Positions 59,541 through 64,000 of a DNA stretch of 64,000 nucleotides are shown here, piece by piece (position 1 is the stretch's first letter; each line of letters opens with the position of its first letter). Below the pieces are notes generated by a model, which did no database searches, had not been told where the DNA came from, and saw nothing but the letters and a program-made list of their open reading frames with translations. Position numbers and translations under genes: made by a program. The DNA lies in contig JADWOT020000001.1 of NCBI GenBank assembly GCA_036345935.2, forward strand, positions 31,129,062-31,193,061. Direction: 5' to 3'. This DNA is from Taenia hydatigena. Taxonomy: Eukaryota; Platyhelminthes; Cestoda; Cyclophyllidea; Taeniidae.

Positions 59541-60770
59541 GTAATCTCTTCAATTTGTTGTTCAAAGCAAACCATTTAAGACCTACGGGTGGCGTCAGTC
59601 GAGGCATTCACCAAATGGGACATTATCATTACGATGATTACAAAGCCGGTGGTCAGAGGAGATTCTTGGGCGACAAACAATAGCACAAGGTCGTACCCCC
59701 ATTCGGATCGTCGTTAAGGGGCAGTGCTGAAGGTTCCACTGCCACGTCACCGACACTACAGAGTTGCTCTGTATGTAAGCTTGACTAAGTAGTCCTCAAT
59801 GCTAGGTGAAAGGCGTCTGACGAACACGCTTCTGGCTACGGAACAGTCGAAACATCTTCCATTGAGGGAGTAAAGCACTCTCTGAACCAGCATAACCCTC
59901 ATCACACTCAACCCCTCATTACATTACCAATGGGGAGTGCTCCGTACCTGTTTTCACTCCACTCTTAAGAAAAAGATAAAAGCCAAGGAGAAGAAAATTA
60001 GCGAGTAGACCCCACGAAGATGGGTAGGTGGTTGAGAATTGGGTAATCCGCTTAGCATGCCACACGAATGTCCTCTCTTGCTAACCTGCGTGGGTATTAA
60101 GGTGCGTACCGCTCTTAACTGAAGTAGCCAAGTTGTGCTCCTTTGTTTACTATCGTTCTTTGACAAATCCTAGAAGTGTGTGATTGACTTGGCTCTTTTT
60201 CTCAAAATGAGTAGATTGAGAGCAGGAAGACCCTTTGAAGGTGAGCTATTACTTCAGTGGTGAGAAAAAACTTGTCTGTGTTTGAGGGGTGGGAGGGAAA
60301 GGAGAAGTATAAAGCTGAATTGGCGCTCCTACCTCCCTTTTATTAAGAGGTGCCCACGTCAACTGCAAGCACCACAAAAGGGCCGGTTTGCGCATTACCA
60401 AGCTAATGTTATTCATTTCAACTAAAACATGATGCTTGTCAATATGTGCTGATGCTAAAGATGGAGTTTAGCATGCCAAGCCTAAGTTGACTGCACTGCA
60501 ATAGCCCAGCGATTGGACGCTCACATAAGTAAAATGTTGCACAAGACGATTCCCTGTCCGACTATGCTGGTCAGAAAATGCAGCACTAATAACTCTATCC
60601 CATAAGCATTTGGTTTTCACTGGAAAAGCCTTGCCAAACAGAGGGTATCAAGTAATTAAGACGGACGCCTCGAGACAAGAAGAGGAGACAATAGATTACA
60701 TTGGGTTCGTCTCTATGCCAAGTCATTCCATGGGCTACAATAAGCCACAGTTGTGTTGGACGTATAAGTG
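59541..60770. other. No supported gene; repeat fragments
   Basis: An inverted family A-like module lies at 59765-59830, a segment related to 27.7 kb at 60020-60170, and one related to 13.6 and 53.9 kb at 60340-60400. No ORF is defended. Confidence 0.35.
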
Positions 60771-60774
60771 GATA

Positions 60775-61250
60775 TGACGCATCGTCTTTCCCAAGTTGAC
60801 AGCTTTGAGGCATCGCAAGACGTCAAGTGTATTGCACTAGGCTTCTCGTGATGACAAGAAGTCCTCCGAGACGAGCATATAAAAACAAATGTCTTGAGAG
60901 TGGTCGATGTTATCCTCACCGCAAGCCAAGTTAAAGCACCAAGCGACTAATAGAAAAGTTTCTGATCATACATTTAGCTGTACAATGGGGACTTCATTGT
61001 CGTGCGAAGGACAATTACACCAACTTCCTTGCTACCCGTCAAACAGCTGAGGTTCATCTTGGGCCAGCTTACGCCTAGACGCGTTTGAGCACGAGCAAAG
61101 GGTGAATTGTAGGCAAGAGTGGTACCCAAGCTAGTGGTGATTGTAGTTGCAGAATGCGCACTGGCAGTCGAGCGGAATAGACACTAAATAGGCAAACAGA
61201 GAAATCTCAATAGTCCTCTTTGGGGGACTAGTTGGTGACACGTTTAGCCC
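60775..61250 (-). repeat. Family E fragment, right-arm orientation
   Basis: It matches 14010-14480 (shared GAGGCATCGCAAGACGTCAAGTG). The continuation of the same arm resumes at 63690, so about 2.4 kb lies between the two parts. Confidence 0.55.
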
Positions 61251-62420
61251 ATTCTCCCCATTTCCTACTTACTGACCTGTTGCTTATTGTTCTGCTGCGA
61301 AAGGTTAGTGAATTTCCGCTGATGATTGCGTCAAGGCTGAGAGGATGGAAGTAGGGAGGAGAGCTGTGTCACAAAAGTGCTCTCCGATGTGGACTATGCA
61401 CTCACCAAGGATGCAAGCAGGCAGCGCAGCTGTGTGCGTGGATGTGGTGCGTGGGTACCATGCGAGGGCAAAGGGACGAGCAACTGGTAACCCGGCAAGT
61501 ACTCTTCCATGGGGCAATGCGTCAAACGATTTGAATGGGATTATAAGCCCAATTTGATTTGGGATGATAAGGTTTTGTTGGTGTAAGCTGGCTAAATACG
61601 GTAGGCACGTTTCTTGTTTCCCTCATCCGACCTGCTTAATACCAAAGAATCAACAAGACTGACGCCCTGTCAAGCCATTAAGGATCCTCGAATGAAGCAT
61701 CGCATGCCAATGCCTTTACATCATTCACCTTCTCCATCTCCTTCCACTCCTTATTCGCCCACTTTGCCACCTCGTCCGTACAATGGCGTTGAGAGAATTC
61801 ACCGGTATAATCCCACTGTCGCTAACCACCCAGAAAAGAGCAAGTGGTGAATCAAGGCTTTTTCTCTTGCATGTAAATTGGTCATAAGCCTATCAGGAAT
61901 AAGTTAAAGTCTTAATAGCATTTACTTGACGTTGTGGTATGATAATTTGTACAATAGGCATAACAGAACTGATTGGATTGGATTGGAGTGAGAAGCCATA
62001 ATGACAATTCAACTGACGCCTTACTACATGTCATTCCATGTCAACTGCACTTGGAAGAACGATCCAAACACCTCCGAAAGGCTACCTTCTCGTGTATCGG
62101 CTTTGTCATTCTAGTAGACACAGTTTACTGGGACATCTCCATTCAGCTCTGCCATCACACCTCAACGTCCTCTTCTCACATGTCAGTACACTCAGTTCCG
62201 TCACCAATGATGAAAAGCGCCACCAAGGAATTTATGGCCAGAAGAGAAACGGCAAACGTTAGATGTCAGGATGTCAGGTAGTTAGCGAAAACATGCCTGC
62301 ACTCCCTCTACTCGTCTCAAGGAAGTGAAGTCGGGAAGGAATAGATGAATACCAATCTACCACACACTTTGAACAGGCACAGCATATCTGTCTGCTGAAG
62401 TACAAAAATTGTGCAGACTC
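61251..62420. other. No supported gene
   Basis: The open frame 61614-61850 is proline- and serine-rich and lies in pyrimidine-rich sequence related to 36.75 kb. The segment 61995-62130 resembles 35570-35700. Nothing here has a recognisable product. Confidence 0.3.
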
Positions 62421-62428
62421 GTTTTGCG

Positions 62429-62540
62429 ATATGTTGGTACACTGATGCTGACTGTGCAGCTAGAATGTGAACGACAGAGTGAGGCTACTCCTTCCTGTAT
62501 GCATTATAGCTGCAAAGTCAGCATCAGTGTACCAACATAT
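62429..62540 (+). other. 34-bp hairpin with one mismatch
   Basis: 62429-62462 is the reverse complement of 62507-62540 except for one base, enclosing a 44-base loop. The right stem has relatives at 31.77 and 55.54 kb, but the left stem does not, so the left stem is a newer inverted duplicate. Confidence 0.85.
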
Positions 62541-63179
62541 CTGTTGTGGTGTGTGGCAGGTTTGGAGTTCATCTTTTCCAACTTGACCATCATTTCCTCA
62601 AAACGGGTCGACCAAATGCAGGTGGGGATCAACTATTGCATCATTCAGCAATGGGGACGGAGTTCCAAGCGCTCTGTTATGTCGGCATATTCGCTATATA
62701 TATGCTTGGCTGAGTATTCATCAGGGCTAGAAGAAAAGCGTTCGGCGAACACGCTTTTCACTACGAAAGCGTCGTCATCCTCCTGCAAGGGCGATATGGA
62801 CTCTCTAAAGCAGCATAACCCTCATCACTTATCACTCGGCCCCACTCATTGCATCACCAGCGATGAGGAGTGCTCGCCACTTGCTCTCACTCTACTCGTT
62901 TCAAGATAACGAAAGTCAAGAAGGAAGAGAGTAGCGAGGAATCAGCGGCATATTAAAGTGAATTGATTGGAGAACGAAATTAAATGAAGGACCACAATGC
63001 GGCTACTTTAGTCACGAGTAGCGCACAGCTGCCTGTCCATGCAGACCAACAAGCGAGTTCATTTTTGATAAACTGAGTGAATGAAAGGTAGACAGAGAAC
63101 GGCACCGCGCCGAAAAGTTTGCTCTGCAACATTGTATGCCACCGAAATGCCAAAAGTGCCAAATGTCTAACCCATTAAT

Positions 63180-63300
63180 CGCTAGAGCTGAAGATGATAT
63201 GACTTCATTGCAGAGAAACCGTCTATTGCCAACAACTCCAACGACACTACGGGGAGGTGGTGCTCACCTATGCCAATTTCAAGCCTCTCTTCATGTAACC
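63180..63300 (-). repeat. Family J repeat, copy 4
   Basis: The minus strand encodes VVGNRRFLCNEVISS in register with the other J copies before reaching a stop. Confidence 0.35.
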
Positions 63301-63689
63301 TAATGCCCACCAAACGTGCTTCTCTCAACCAAGATGACTATTTATTCCAAAAAATGCATGCTGTAAAAGAATCAATGCAAAGACGCCGCTGCTGGACCAT
63401 CAACGTTGGTGGATTATGCGGTGGTCAATCTGGCCGTACAAATTGACAGGCTGGCGTGTGTGCCTGCATCTTCGGCTAATTGGAGCAGCACCTATTACAG
63501 GGACAAAGCGATACAGCGATGACACTGGTCCCTCTATAAGTGTACTTAACCTTCATCACGCTACCTCGTTCATCACTTCACCAATGATGGAGAAAGTCAC
63601 CTACATGCACACGCTCCATCGCACTCATGTGGATGTTTCGCGCAAAGTAACAGCTCGCTCTGCCTAAAAGCTATTCCTTTGCCACTGTG

Positions 63690-64000
63690 GCGTCCGCAAG
63701 ATGATGTTCCAGCCAACGAAGGAGGAATAAACACTAACTGGGTAAACACAGACCATCCAATAGTCCTCTCTGAAGGACAGTTGATGTTACTCTCTGATTG
63801 ATAGATGCTAGAAGGTGGTTTAATTAATGTTGGACTGAAATGGGATGCGAATTCCGCAGCTGGCTGGCCCATTAAACGATACACTGGCACTGCGACATGC
63901 TACTCATTAGTTAGTTAGTAGCTATGCGATGTGCGCGGATGTGTCTCAGCCCACTAAAGTTGCCTTGTATATAGATCGGTAACTGGTTGGTGCAATTTGT
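63690..64000 (-). repeat. Family E fragment running off the window
   Basis: It matches 14430-14700 directly through the last base of the window, so the copy continues beyond. Confidence 0.6.

Noticed and set aside
62409..62909. 166-codon plus-strand frame
   Set aside because: It has no ATG start and runs through the hairpin and family A modules. Part of it only mirrors the inverted stem; no homologous frame in other copies.
1..64000. Bacterial or phage origin
   Set aside because: There is no dense gene array, ribosome-binding-site pattern or recognisable bacterial protein. The repeat content and eukaryotic signals argue for an animal genome.

Overview
The window looks like animal nuclear DNA. 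It has no operon-like gene packing, almost no long open frames, eukaryotic TATA and AATAAA signals, and most of its length is old, diverged, interspersed repeats that resemble other parts of the same window. I cannot place the phylum. A parasitic flatworm is possible, given the short secreted-type ORFs and moderate base composition, but that is a weak inference.

I support one gene well: an intact 114-codon ORF at 41381-41725 (+). It encodes a precursor with a signal peptide, an acidic propiece and a cationic amphipathic helix that ends in a hydrophobic tail. This is the layout of a linear antimicrobial or host-defence-type peptide, and I cannot assign it to a named family. Three decayed relatives lie on the minus strand nearby: 39522-39880 (whole gene, broken), 38388-38610 (signal-peptide end only) and 31064-31290 (signal-peptide end only). 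Two of these share a conserved upstream block with the intact gene. I call this the secreted-peptide cluster (31-42 kb). Two of the broken copies also face a related small plus-strand ORF (31415-31636 and 40012-40218) across the shared upstream block.

The other landmark is a large inverted repeat. Its arms at 9883-11670 and 13958-15745 appear identical wherever I compared them. Outside that core they continue as diverged mirror images to about 6.7 kb and 18.3 kb. The spacer (11671-13957) has its own inverted copy at 46470-47660. The left-to-right order is family C, family A, arm E, spacer F, arm E reversed, A reversed, C reversed.

Repeat families, named here only for reference: A, short modules with an 11-base palindrome followed by a TATATA stretch (many sites); B (1.48-2.24 kb inverted, 4.3-6.08 kb, 20.4-21.3 kb inverted, 43.9-46.1 kb); C (6.25-8.64, 16.4-18.3, 28.8-30.4, 32.8-35.2, 56.2-59.3 kb); D (2.2-5.0 and 23.8-26.3 kb); E (palindrome arms plus 47.7, 52.0, 59.3, 60.8 and 63.7 kb); F (12.1-13.3 and 46.5-47.7 kb); G (31.8-32.4 and 55.5-56.2 kb); J (19.4, 32.3, 46.2 and 63.2 kb). 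I recognise no reverse transcriptase, transposase or other element protein.

Three stretches look mostly single copy: the first 1.5 kb, about 35.3-42.5 kb, and 48.0-52.0 kb. The last holds several short ORFs of unknown status and a diverged internal tandem duplication. I saw no tRNA, rRNA, ribozyme or CRISPR array.
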